DNA from: DATFQE01 sp963739085
Lineage (GTDB): Bacteria > Actinomycetota > Thermoleophilia > Gaiellales > Gaiellaceae
Assembly (NCBI GenBank): GCA_963739085.1
Contig: CAVTZA010000020.1
Location: 83,661-147,660 of the forward strand
Direction: 5' to 3'
DNA length: 64,000 bases
Every line of letters starts with the position of its first letter. Position 1 is the first letter of the stretch. This document shows positions 1 through 7,153 of this stretch, piece after piece. The position numbers and the translations under genes were made by a program. The notes beneath the pieces are model-generated. The model worked only from the letters and a program-made list of their open reading frames with translations. It was not told the DNA's origin and did not search any database.

Positions 1-1
1 C

Positions 2-247
2 GCGCTCATCGCTCTCGCGCAGGAGGCCTCGTCTGGCAGGCGCTACGATCTCGTGCTCGTCGATCCGCCCTATCGCATGTTCTCCGACCTGCAAACGTCG
101 CTCGCCGCCTACCTTCCTGCCGTCCTCGCCGAGGACGGCCTGCTGGTCGTCGAGACGTCCTCCCGCGAAGAGCCCGGGCTGCCGCTGCCCATCCGCACCA
201 GCCGCCGCTACGGCTCGGCGCGGCTCACGCTGTTCGAGCCCGCGTGA
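2..247 (+). CDS. rsmD: RsmD-type 16S rRNA methyltransferase, C-terminal part, cut by the window edge
   Basis: Only the last 80 or so residues are in the window. The reading frame is open from the left edge and contains the motif LVLVDPPYR, the D/N-PPY signature by which RsmD-type enzymes methylate guanine N2 of 16S rRNA (G966 in E. coli) with S-adenosylmethionine. After it comes a typical Rossmann-methyltransferase ending in which a strand is followed by GLLVVETS and a YG-containing strand. The stop codon overlaps the GTG start of coaD by four bases, and the rsmD-coaD pairing is common in bacteria, which supports the call. The missing N-terminus prevents checking the SAM-binding motif. Confidence 0.85.
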   Translation, partial: ALIALAQEASSGRRYDLVLVDPPYRMFSDLQTSLAAYLPAVLAEDGLLVVETSSREEPGLPLPIRTSRRYGSARLTLFEPA

Positions 248-759
248 TCACGGCCATCTGCCCGGGCTCGTACGACCCCGTCACGAACGGCCACGTCGAC
301 GTGATCGGCCGCGCCGCCGGGATCTTCGACCGCGTCGTCGTCGGCGTCGTCGGCCAGCCGCACCACAAGCAGCCGATGTTCTCGGTCGAGGAGCGCGTCG
401 CGTTCCTGGAGGAGGCCCTGGGCGACTTCGACAACGTCGAGGTCGACGTCTTCAAGGAGCTCGTCGTCGAGTTCGCGCGCAAGTGGGACGCGAAGGTGAT
501 CGTGAAGGGGCTGCGCGTGATCTCCGACTTCGACTGGGAGCTGCAGATGAACCAGCTCAACCGGACACTCGCGCCCGACATCGAGACGGTGTACGTGATG
601 GCGAGCCCGCAGGTGAGCTTCGTCTCGTCCAGCGGGGTCAAGGAGATCGCCGCCTTCGGAGGCGACGTCAGCGAGCTCGTGCCGCCCGCCGTCGCACGCC
701 GGTTCGTCGAGCTGTTCCCCTCCGGCAAGCCCGGTGCGCCGCTTTCTCCCTCTGAATAG
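244..759 (+). CDS. coaD: Phosphopantetheine adenylyltransferase (CoaD)
   Basis: The enzyme transfers AMP from ATP to 4'-phosphopantetheine, the penultimate step of coenzyme A synthesis in the cytoplasm. The 171-aa product is close to the usual 160 or so. At the N-terminus PGSYDPVTNGH matches the family's nucleotidyltransferase motif (the TNGH form of HxGH). KGLRVISDFDWELQMN in the middle and FVSSSGVKEIAAFGGD near the end match the conserved RxxxDxxxExQM-like and ISSxxVR regions. The GTG start overlaps the rsmD stop (GTGA), so translation is probably coupled. Confidence 0.96.
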   Translation: MITAICPGSYDPVTNGHVDVIGRAAGIFDRVVVGVVGQPHHKQPMFSVEERVAFLEEALGDFDNVEVDVFKELVVEFARKWDAKVIVKGLRVISDFDWELQMNQLNRTLAPDIETVYVMASPQVSFVSSSGVKEIAAFGGDVSELVPPAVARRFVELFPSGKPGAPLSPSE

Positions 760-772
760 CCGATCCTCTCAG

Positions 773-778
773 TACACT
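773..778 (+). promoter_or_regulatory. -10 box TACACT for a leaderless transcript of the SepIVA-like gene
   Basis: TACACT is followed by seven bases and then the ATG at 786, the spacing expected if transcription starts at the A of the start codon. No Shine-Dalgarno sequence lies in the seven bases between. Confidence 0.5.
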
Positions 779-785
779 CAGGCGC

Positions 786-1298
786 ATGGACGTCCTCGTT
801 CTCATCGACAAGCTCGACGACCTCGTACACAACGCGAAGGCCGTGCCCCTTACCGACCAGGTGCGGATCGACCGCGAGGAGATCTACGAGATCCTCGATC
901 AGATGCGCGCGACGATCCCGGAGGAGATCAAGCAGGCCCGCTGGATCGTCAAGGAACGCCAGGAGATGCTGGCGGAGGCCAAGCGCGAGTGCGACCGGAT
1001 CCTGGGGGAGGCCCGTGAGCAGGCAGTGCGGGAGGCCTCTCAGACCGAGATCGTCAAGCTGGCGGAGCGCCAGGCCCAGGAGATCATCGACGAAGCTCGC
1101 CGCTCCGCGCGGGAGACCAGGCTGGAGATGGAGGACTGGGCGGACAGCATCCTCTCGACGCTCGAGGTGAACCTCGACAAGTTCCTCGGCGCGGTGAAAC
1201 GTGGCCGGGAGCGCCTCCACGAGCGCTCGCAGGAGACCGTCGTCGCCGGCGTCGGCCCGCCGCACGAGCCGGTCGAGGACGAGCAGCCCGTCTACTAG
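786..1298 (+). CDS. SepIVA/DivIVA-like coiled-coil protein
   Basis: This 170-aa protein is nearly all charged heptad-like helix between about residues 45 and 150, with few aromatic residues. A short ordered N-terminus (DVLVLIDKLDDLVHNAK, then a Pro and RIDREEIYEILDQMR) resembles the DivIVA-like N-terminal region. In mycobacteria a protein of this shape, SepIVA, is needed for division and lies beside the DUF177-rnc-smc-ftsY cluster; the same cluster follows here, so the assignment rests on synteny as well as composition. The role in septum or polar growth is inferred. Start ATG 786 is fixed by an upstream -10 box and the absence of other starts. Confidence 0.7.
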   Translation: MDVLVLIDKLDDLVHNAKAVPLTDQVRIDREEIYEILDQMRATIPEEIKQARWIVKERQEMLAEAKRECDRILGEAREQAVREASQTEIVKLAERQAQEIIDEARRSARETRLEMEDWADSILSTLEVNLDKFLGAVKRGRERLHERSQETVVAGVGPPHEPVEDEQPVY

Positions 1299-1301
1299 GC
1301 G

Positions 1302-2240
1302 CTAGGCCGCGACCGGCTTCTCGGCCGCGAGCTCGGCGCAGAGCGCCTGCGCCTCCGCGACGAACGCCTCCGCCGCCTGCGTCCTGAAGCGGTCACGGTG
1401 CCAGGCGATGCCGATCATCCGGTCCGGCACACGTCCTCCGAGATCGATCACCGCGACCGACGAATCGGTCTCGTCCACGGTCAGGCGCGGGACGAGCGCG
1501 ACTCCGAGGCCGGCGGCGACCACGCCCTGGACGGTGCCGTTGTCGTCCGAACGGAAGATCACCTGCGGCTGGATGCCTCGCGCCCTGAGGTGGTCGTGCA
1601 CCTGCTCCACGGAGCGGCAGAAGCGGTTCGAGACGAGCGGCTGGTCGCCGATCTCGCGCAGCGAGACCTGGCGCTTGGCGGCCAACGGCGAGTCCGCGGG
1701 CACGATCAGCACGTAGGGGTCGCGCATCAGCTCGAGCACCTCGAACGGCCCGTCGATCGGCGGGAGCATCGTGAAGGTGAGGTCCAGCTCTCCGCGCTCG
1801 ACGGCGACGAGCAGCTCGTCGTCGACGTGCGTCTCGCGCAGCTCGATCTGGATCTCCGGGAGCTGCGCCGAGAAGCGGCGAAGCAGGGCAGGAAGGATCT
1901 TGTTGCCCACGCTCTGGTACGTGCCGATCCGCAGCGGGCCCGCATCCCCGCGCGCCAGCGCCGCGAGGTCGGCCTGGGCCGCGTGCAGGCGAGCGACGAT
2001 GCCGTCCGCGTGCCGAAGCAGCAGGCGGCCGGCCTCGGTCAGGTAGACCCGGCGCGGGCCGCCCGGGCGCTCGACGAGCTTTGCGTCGACGATCCGCTCG
2101 AGCGCGGCGATCTGCTGGCTGACGGCCGACTGGGTGTAGCCGAGCCGCGTTGCCGCACGTCCGAACGAGCCTTCCTCGGAGACGGCCTGGAGCGCGGCTA
2201 GGTGGCGCAGCTCGATGTCGAGGAATCCATTAGCTGACAT
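1302..2240 (-). CDS. LysR-family transcriptional regulator
   Basis: A 312-aa protein with the classic LysR layout. The N-terminal winged helix-turn-helix lies at about residues 11-65 and includes GSFGRAATRLGYTQSAVSQQ. A linker helix follows, then a periplasmic-binding-protein-like effector domain beginning near LRIGTYQSVGNKILP. Effector unknown. It is divergent from a 41-aa membrane peptide and a DMT-family exporter with a 59-bp AT-rich gap between, the usual arrangement for a LysR protein that controls its neighbour. It interrupts an otherwise housekeeping gene order, so the lysR-transporter block may be an insertion. Family call is firm; the target is inference. Confidence 0.93.
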   Translation of the reverse strand: MSANGFLDIELRHLAALQAVSEEGSFGRAATRLGYTQSAVSQQIAALERIVDAKLVERPGGPRRVYLTEAGRLLLRHADGIVARLHAAQADLAALARGDAGPLRIGTYQSVGNKILPALLRRFSAQLPEIQIELRETHVDDELLVAVERGELDLTFTMLPPIDGPFEVLELMRDPYVLIVPADSPLAAKRQVSLREIGDQPLVSNRFCRSVEQVHDHLRARGIQPQVIFRSDDNGTVQGVVAAGLGVALVPRLTVDETDSSVAVIDLGGRVPDRMIGIAWHRDRFRTQAAEAFVAEAQALCAELAAEKPVAA

Positions 2241-2245
2241 GATCG

Positions 2246-2273
2246 TTAGTAACTATAGCTCGATTTGCACTAA
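2246..2273. promoter_or_regulatory. Candidate LysR operator in the divergent gap
   Basis: TTAGT at 2246-2250 and ACTAA at 2269-2273 form an inverted repeat with an 18-bp AT-rich centre, in an otherwise GC-rich region. On the minus strand TATAGT (2252-2257) could be the -10 of lysR, 11 bases before its ATG. Overlap of an inverted repeat with a -10 fits autoregulation by a LysR protein, but the site is only a sequence reading. Confidence 0.35.
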
Positions 2274-2299
2274 TAGACATGGGAAGGCAAGCTGAGTCC

Positions 2300-2425
2300 A
2301 TGAACGCCGGAATCTTCATCGCAGTCCTGCTCGTCCTGATCCCCGTGCTGTCGCTCCTGGTCGCCGGCTCAGACCTCGACGACCATGACCGGCGCGGGTG
2401 GTGGCCGGGCGTCAAGGCTCGCTAG
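2300..2425 (+). CDS. Small predicted membrane peptide, 41 aa
   Basis: An ATG at 2300 opens a 41-codon frame ending with TAG at 2423-2425. Residues 4-22 are a continuous hydrophobic stretch (GIFIAVLLVLIPVLSLLVA), followed by a charged tail with DLDDHDRRGWW. GGGAAGG lies about 12 bases upstream and could serve as ribosome-binding site. It sits between lysR and the DMT transporter on the transporter strand and ends before the transporter's probable GTG start at 2439. I know no family for it. The hydrophobic helix plus polar tail suggests a one-pass membrane peptide; it could also be chance in a leader region. Confidence 0.45.
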   Translation: MNAGIFIAVLLVLIPVLSLLVAGSDLDDHDRRGWWPGVKAR

Positions 2426-2438
2426 CGGTTCCCGAGTT

Positions 2439-3368
2439 GTGACCGACTCGCACGGGACCGCCCGGGTCTGGGCGGCCCTCGCGGTCGTCTACGTCGTCTG
2501 GGGCTCGACGTATCTCGCGATCGACCTCGCGGTCGAGACGATGCCGGCGCTCCTCATGCTGGCCGTTCGCTTCCTCCTCGCCGGTGCCGTGCTCTATGCG
2601 CTTGCCTTCCGTGGCGCGGAACGTCCGAAGCTCGTCCACTGGCGCTCCGCGCTCGCCGTCGGCGGCGCGCTTCTGCTCCTGGGCAACGGCGGCGTCGCCT
2701 ACGCGGTCCAGCACGCCGACACGGGCGTCGTGGCCCTGATCGTCGGCTCGGTTCCACTCTGGATGGCGCTGCTCGACCGCGTCGTCTACGGGCAGCGCCT
2801 GGCGCCCGCTGCGGTTGCCGGGCTCGTGCTCGGCTTCGGCGGGATCGCCTTCCTGGCGCGGCCGAGCGGAGAGGGCAGCGTCGTTGCGCTGATCGTGGTG
2901 CTGCTCGGTTCGCTTGCCTGGGCAGCGGGCTCGCTGTACGCGCGCACGGCGCCGCTCCCCGGGCGCCCGCTGCAGGGCGCGTCGATGGAGATGCTCGCCG
3001 GCGCAGCCCTGCTCGCCGTCGCGGGCGTGGCGACCGGAGAGCTCGGTCAGATCGACGCCGGCGCCGTCTCGGCCGAATCGCTCCTCGCTCTGCTCTACCT
3101 GGTCGTCGTCGGCTCTCTCGTTGGCTTCAGCGCCTACATCTGGTTGCTCAAGGCGGCTCCGACGCACCTCGTGGGCACGTACGCCTACGTGAATCCGGTC
3201 GTCGCGGTCCTGCTCGGGACGCTCTGGCTCGACGAGCCGATCACGCTGACGACGGTGGTCGGCGGTGCTGCGATCGTTGCCGCCGTGGCGCTGATCGTCT
3301 CGGCCAAGCCGGTCACCGAGACCCAGCCGCGGAGGGCCTTTCGCGCGCTGCCCGCGCGCGGACGCTAG
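2439..3368 (+). CDS. EamA/DMT-family transporter
   Basis: About 309 residues with ten hydrophobic segments in two similar halves, the structure of drug/metabolite transporters of the EamA type. The N-terminal half contains the family phrase WGSTYLAI. The second half ends with GTYAYVNPVVAVLLGTLWLDEPIT, a very typical EamA ending. Substrate unknown; relatives export amino acids or other metabolites across the cytoplasmic membrane. A longer frame begins at 2385 but would overlap the small upstream peptide; GTG 2439 starts closest to the first helix and is preferred. Divergent lysR is the likely regulator (inference). Confidence 0.9.
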   Translation: MTDSHGTARVWAALAVVYVVWGSTYLAIDLAVETMPALLMLAVRFLLAGAVLYALAFRGAERPKLVHWRSALAVGGALLLLGNGGVAYAVQHADTGVVALIVGSVPLWMALLDRVVYGQRLAPAAVAGLVLGFGGIAFLARPSGEGSVVALIVVLLGSLAWAAGSLYARTAPLPGRPLQGASMEMLAGAALLAVAGVATGELGQIDAGAVSAESLLALLYLVVVGSLVGFSAYIWLLKAAPTHLVGTYAYVNPVVAVLLGTLWLDEPITLTTVVGGAAIVAAVALIVSAKPVTETQPRRAFRALPARGR

Positions 3369-3372
3369 TCGC

Positions 3373-3378
3373 TACGCT
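3373..3378 (+). promoter_or_regulatory. -10 box TACGCT for a leaderless DUF177 gene
   Basis: TACGCT is followed by six bases and the GTG start at 3385, leaving no room for a leader or Shine-Dalgarno sequence. Confidence 0.5.
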
Positions 3379-3384
3379 GACCGC

Positions 3385-3894
3385 GTGACCACGCTCAGCC
3401 TGCGCCAGATCAGGCTGCGCTCCGGTGAGGAGTACCGCGACACGAAGGACGTCGAGCTGGGCTCGTTCGAGCTCGGCGGCCAGCGGTACCTGCCCGTTCC
3501 GGGCACCGTTCCCGCAGACCTGACGATCACGCGCGCGAGCACCGGCTCGGTGTTCGCGTTGTCGTTTCATGCCCGCATCCACGGCCCCTGCTACCGCTGC
3601 CTGTCGGATGCGGTGATCGACCTGCCCATCTCTGCGCGCGAGTACCAGGCGACGAATCCCGGCGAGTCGGAGGAGCTGCGGACGCCGTACGTCTCCGACG
3701 ACAGGCTCGACCTGTCCGCCTGGGCGCGTGACGCTCTCGCCCTCGCGATGCCCGACAAGATTCTCTGTCGCCCGGACTGCGCCGGCCTGTGCCCGGTCTG
3801 CGGCCGCGATTTGAACGCCGAGCCGCACACCCACGACGAGGTCGAGCCGGATCCGCGCTGGGGTGCGCTCGCCGAGCTCCGCGACCGGCTGTAG
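3385..3894 (+). CDS. DUF177 (YceD-family) protein
   Basis: This 169-aa protein matches the DUF177/YceD family that is almost always encoded next to rpmF and is implicated in 23S rRNA or ribosome maturation. The N-terminal half is a strand-rich domain; CYRCLSDAVIDLPI marks the middle; the C-terminal CRPDCAGLCPVCGRDLN is the conserved cysteine-rich segment. Unusually, an ABC-F ATPase gene lies between it and rpmF. Start GTG 3385 is supported by the -10 box. Confidence 0.88.
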   Translation: MTTLSLRQIRLRSGEEYRDTKDVELGSFELGGQRYLPVPGTVPADLTITRASTGSVFALSFHARIHGPCYRCLSDAVIDLPISAREYQATNPGESEELRTPYVSDDRLDLSAWARDALALAMPDKILCRPDCAGLCPVCGRDLNAEPHTHDEVEPDPRWGALAELRDRL

Positions 3895-3990
3895 AGTGGG
3901 ATTCGGCGCTCCGGCGCCCCGTTATGCGCGACTGACCGAGCACATCTCTTCCCCGGCGCCTGCAGCGCCCGTCCCTGCTCGGGAGTCCGC

Positions 3991-5469
3991 ATGTCCACGC
4001 TTGTCGCTTCGAACATCAGCAAGTCGCACGGCTCGACGCTCGTCCTCGACGAGGTCTCGCTCACGGTGCGGCCGCGCGACCGCATCGGCGTCGTCGGGCC
4101 GAACGGCATCGGCAAGTCGACCCTGTTGCGCATCCTCGCCGGCCTCGAGGAGCCCGACTCGGGCTCGGTCGCCCGCCGGCCGCGGAACCTGACGGTCGGC
4201 TACCTGCCACAGGAGGTGGGCGCGGCTCGCGGCGAGACGGTCGGCGCGTACCTCTCGCGCCGCTCGGGCGCGGAGCCGGACGGCTGGCAGGTCGACGCGG
4301 TGGGCCGCGAGGTGGGCCTCTCCGTCGAGCCGGAGCGGGCGCTCTCGTCGCTCTCGGGCGGGCAGGTCGCCCGCGCGGCGCTGGCCTCGATCCTCCTCGC
4401 CCGGCACGACGTCCTCCTCCTCGACGAGCCGACGAACGACCTCGACTTCGCCGGGCTCGACCTGCTCGAGCGCTTCGTGCACGGCTCGGAAGCCGGGATC
4501 GTCGTCGTCTCGCACGACCGCTCCTTCCTCGATCGCACCGTCGAGCGCGTGCTCGAGCTGGAGGAGGGCAGCCGACGCGGGAAGGAGTACGCGGGCGGGT
4601 TCACCGAGTACGAGCGCATGCGCGGTCTCGGCCGCGCGCGGGAGTACGCGGCTCACGAGCGCTACGACGAGCGGCGACGGGAGCTCGAGGACGGGCTTCG
4701 CCGTAGGCAGGGGCAGGCGACCTCGGCGGGCAAGGGCGCGAGCCGGCGTCTGAAGAAGGCGCTCTCCCAGCGCACGCGCTCCGTAGAGCGGCGGCTGGAG
4801 ACGCTCGAGCGGGTCGACAAGCCGTGGGAGCCGTGGGATCTGCGGCTCGACCTCGCCACGGCCGGTCGCGGCGGCGACGTCGTGGCCCGGCTCGCAGGCG
4901 CAGTCGTCGAGCGCGGGTCCTTCCGCCTCGGGCCGCTTGACTTCGTGCTCGGCGGCGGCGAGCGCGTCGCGGTGACCGGCCCGAACGGCAGCGGCAAGTC
5001 GACGCTGCTGGCCGCCGTGCTCGGGCGCATCCCGCTGGTGACAGGCGAACGGCGGTTGGGCCCGGGCGTCGTGCCGGGTGAGCTCGAGCAGGCTCGCGAC
5101 TCGTTCGGCGCGGGCTCGCTGCTCGAGGGCTTCGGCGACCGCTCGGCGCTGAGCCCGGAGGGCGCCCGGACGCTGCTGGCCAAGTTCGGCCTGGGCGCGG
5201 ACGATGTGCTGCGGTCGGCCGTGTCGCTGTCGCCCGGCGAGCGCACGCGGGCCGGGGTCGCGCTCGTGGCGGCCCGGGGCGTGAACCTGCTCGTCCTCGA
5301 CGAGCCGACGAACCACCTCGACCTGCCGGCGATCGACGAGCTGGAGCGGGCGCTGTCGACGTACGAGGGGACGCTGCTCGTCGTCAGCCACGATCGCCGC
5401 TTCCTCGAGGCCGTAGCTCCGACGCGCGTTTTCCCGGTCGATGGAGCTCCCAACGCAATGAGGCGCTGA
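3991..5469 (+). CDS. ABC-F family ATPase
   Basis: A 492-aa soluble protein with two ABC ATPase domains joined by a charged helical linker and no membrane segments, the layout of ABC-F proteins that act on ribosomes (translation factors or antibiotic protection). Domain 1 has Walker A GPNGIGKST (about residues 36-44), signature LSGGQ and Walker B LLLDEPTNDLD. Domain 2 has GPNGSGKST, a variant signature LSPGE and LLVLDEPTNHLD. The linker between about residues 200 and 275 is rich in Arg, Glu and Leu. Its last eight residues and stop codon lie within the left arm of a snap-back element. Which ABC-F subgroup it belongs to cannot be decided by eye. Confidence 0.92.
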   Translation: MSTLVASNISKSHGSTLVLDEVSLTVRPRDRIGVVGPNGIGKSTLLRILAGLEEPDSGSVARRPRNLTVGYLPQEVGAARGETVGAYLSRRSGAEPDGWQVDAVGREVGLSVEPERALSSLSGGQVARAALASILLARHDVLLLDEPTNDLDFAGLDLLERFVHGSEAGIVVVSHDRSFLDRTVERVLELEEGSRRGKEYAGGFTEYERMRGLGRAREYAAHERYDERRRELEDGLRRRQGQATSAGKGASRRLKKALSQRTRSVERRLETLERVDKPWEPWDLRLDLATAGRGGDVVARLAGAVVERGSFRLGPLDFVLGGGERVAVTGPNGSGKSTLLAAVLGRIPLVTGERRLGPGVVPGELEQARDSFGAGSLLEGFGDRSALSPEGARTLLAKFGLGADDVLRSAVSLSPGERTRAGVALVAARGVNLLVLDEPTNHLDLPAIDELERALSTYEGTLLVVSHDRRFLEAVAPTRVFPVDGAPNAMRR

Positions 5470-5608
5470 GCCGTCGGGCCGCGCTGGACGGCACGAGGCG
5501 GCGTCCTCAGTCGCCCCCGTATCGCTTCGGATACGAAGGCTCCCTGCGTCCTTGCCTCGCACCGCCCATCGCACCCCGACGACGAGGCCTCATCACGTTG
5601 GAAGCTCC
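5443..5608. repeat. Snap-back element, copy overlapping the ABC-F 3' end (166 bp)
   Basis: The ends are GGAGCTCCCAACGCAATGAG and, read on the other strand, GGAGCTTCCAACGTGATGAG, and complementarity continues inwards for most of the element. The core (CGAGGCGGCGTCCTCAGTCG, CTGCGTCCTTGCCTCG) is shared with the copies at 7.8, 23.3 and 56.1 kb, but the outer arms differ from theirs in both arms alike. The TGA of the ABC-F gene (5467-5469) is inside the left arm. No U-tract follows, so it is not a standard intrinsic terminator. Confidence 0.85.
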
Positions 5609-5627
5609 CCAGGCACCGTCAAGAGTT

Positions 5628-5645
5628 TGTGACGGAAGCGTCACA
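5628..5645. promoter_or_regulatory. 18-bp palindrome before the rpmF promoter, candidate operator
   Basis: TGTGACG-GAAG-CGTCACA is a perfect inverted repeat ending nine bases before the probable -10 TAGAGT (5654-5659), so it covers the -35 region of the rpmF-plsX-acpP operon. Protein binding is inferred; no regulator can be named. The preceding bases (CAGGCACCGTCA at 5610-5621) resemble the 13-bp palindromic repeat found at 46.7 kb. Confidence 0.4.
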
Positions 5646-5670
5646 GATTCCGCTAGAGTGCCCGCTCGCT

Positions 5671-5860
5671 ATGGCAGTCCCCAAGAGGAAAACCTCGAAG
5701 TCGCGCCGTGACAAGCGCCGCGCCAACCACAAGATCGAAGCGCCGCGCGTCAACGAGTGCCCGGTCTGCCATCAGCCGAAGCGGCCTCACCGCGTGTGCC
5801 ACGACCTGTGGCACCTACCGCGGCCGCGAGGTCGAACCGCTCCGCTCCGCCGCTCCGTAG
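5671..5860 (+). CDS. rpmF: 50S ribosomal protein L32 (rpmF), frameshifted in this sequence
   Basis: The N-terminus MAVPKRKTSKSRRDKRR and CPVCHQPKRPHRVCH are unmistakable L32, including the first zinc-ligand pair. Right after CCAC (about 5801) one extra base breaks the frame. Dropping it restores the rest of L32 (TCGTYRGREVEPL, with the fourth cysteine) and a TAG at 5858-5860, giving about 62 residues. L32 is a small protein of the large ribosomal subunit. Because the gene is normally essential or nearly so, a sequence error is more likely than a true break. The plsX start follows four bases later. ATG 5671 lies 11 bases after a -10-like TAGAGT. Confidence 0.88.
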
Positions 5861-5863
5861 GCC

Positions 5864-6856
5864 GTGATTCGGGTCGCCGTCGACGCCATGGGCGGCGACA
5901 ACGCGCCCGACGAGATCGTGGCCGGCACCCTCGAGGCGGCCTCCGACGACATCAGGCCCGTCCTGGTCGGGCCCGCAGGCCTGGACACCGGCGGGGTCGA
6001 GCTGGTCGAGGCCGAGCAGGTGATCGCGATGGACGAGAAGCCGGCCGATGCCGTCCGCGAGAAGCCGGACAGCTCGCTCGTCGCGACCTGTCGAGCCGTC
6101 GCGGACGGCCGGGCGGACGTCGCGCTCAGCGCCGGCAACACGGGTGCCATGCTCGCGGCCTCCCTGGTGCACGTCAGGCGGCTCCCGGGCGTCCGACGCC
6201 CGGCGATCGCCGTCGCCCTACCGAGCGACCGCGGGCCGTCGGTGCTTCTGGACGCGGGCGCGAATGCCGATGCCCGCCCCGAGCACCTGCTCCAGTTCGG
6301 CCAGATGGGGGCGATCTTCGCGCAGGAGCTACTCGACATCCCCGAGCCGACCGTCGGCCTGCTGTCGATCGGTGAGGAGCCCGAGAAGGGCAGCAAGCTG
6401 ACGCTCGAAGCCTACGAGCTCCTCGCCGCAGCCGAGGAGCTCGACTTCCGCGGCAACGTCGAGAGCCGCGACCTCTTGCGCCGGGCGGCCGACGTCGTCG
6501 TCACCGACGGCTTCACCGGCAACGTCAGCCTGAAGCTCCTCGAGGGCACGATCAGGAGCGTCCTCGACGCGCTCCGGAGCGAGATCGCCTCGACGACGCG
6601 CGGCAAGCTGGGCGGCCTGCTGATCAGGCCCGCCGCGCGAGGCCTCCGCGCCCGCCTCGACCCGGACACCTACGGCGGCGCGTATCTACTCGGCCTGCGA
6701 GGGCTCGTCGTTATCGCGCACGGCAACTCCGGCCGGCGAGCGATCGCGAACGCGATTCGCCTGGCCGCCCGCGGGGCGGAGCACGACATCGTCGGCCGAC
6801 TGCAGGAGCGCCTGCAGGAACGCGTGGTAGCATCGGCGCGTTTTCCGGCCAGCTAG
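5864..6856 (+). CDS. plsX: Phosphate acyltransferase PlsX
   Basis: PlsX converts acyl-ACP and phosphate to acyl-phosphate, the donor for PlsY at the start of membrane phospholipid synthesis. The 330-aa product opens with IRVAVDAMGGDNAP, the family hallmark, and contains ALSAGNTGAM, GFTGNVSLKLLEGT and the C-terminal GLVVIAHGNS. The GTG start lies four bases after the restored rpmF stop, and acpP follows 17 bases downstream, the standard rpmF-plsX-acpP order. Confidence 0.96.
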   Translation: MIRVAVDAMGGDNAPDEIVAGTLEAASDDIRPVLVGPAGLDTGGVELVEAEQVIAMDEKPADAVREKPDSSLVATCRAVADGRADVALSAGNTGAMLAASLVHVRRLPGVRRPAIAVALPSDRGPSVLLDAGANADARPEHLLQFGQMGAIFAQELLDIPEPTVGLLSIGEEPEKGSKLTLEAYELLAAAEELDFRGNVESRDLLRRAADVVVTDGFTGNVSLKLLEGTIRSVLDALRSEIASTTRGKLGGLLIRPAARGLRARLDPDTYGGAYLLGLRGLVVIAHGNSGRRAIANAIRLAARGAEHDIVGRLQERLQERVVASARFPAS

Positions 6857-6873
6857 CGTCCAAGAGAGGTCAC

Positions 6874-7119
6874 ATGGCAGCGTCCCGCGAAGAAGTCTTC
6901 GAGCGAGTCAAGTCCGTTCTGAGCGACCAGCTAGGGGTCGACGAGAACGAGGTCACAGAAGAGGCATCGTTCCAGGAGGACTTGGACGCGGACTCCCTCG
7001 ACCTCGTCGAGCTCATCATGGAGCTCGAGGACCAGTTCGGGATCAAGATCTCGGACGACGACGCGCAGAAGATCCAGACCGTCGGGCAGGCCGTCGACTA
7101 CGTCTCGACGCACCAGTAG
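6874..7119 (+). CDS. acpP: Acyl carrier protein
   Basis: An 81-aa acidic helical protein with the phosphopantetheine attachment site DADSLDLVELIMELE; the serine of DSL carries the prosthetic group made from CoA. It holds growing acyl chains for fatty-acid synthesis and supplies acyl groups to PlsX encoded just upstream. GAGAGG upstream of ATG 6874 is a plausible ribosome-binding site. RNase III follows at once, as in many bacteria. Confidence 0.96.
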   Translation: MAASREEVFERVKSVLSDQLGVDENEVTEEASFQEDLDADSLDLVELIMELEDQFGIKISDDDAQKIQTVGQAVDYVSTHQ

Positions 7120-7153
7120 CGAGGAACGAGAGGCCGCGGCCGGCCTCCAGGCG

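Noticed and set aside
1398..2201. Long plus-strand open frame opposite lysR
   Set aside because: Charge-rich antisense shadow of the lysR gene, typical of high-GC DNA; no domain and no start signal.
3922..5574. 550-codon minus-strand frame opposite the ABC-F gene
   Set aside because: Mirror of a real gene with unmistakable Walker motifs on the other strand; the antisense product is Arg/Ala/Glu low complexity.
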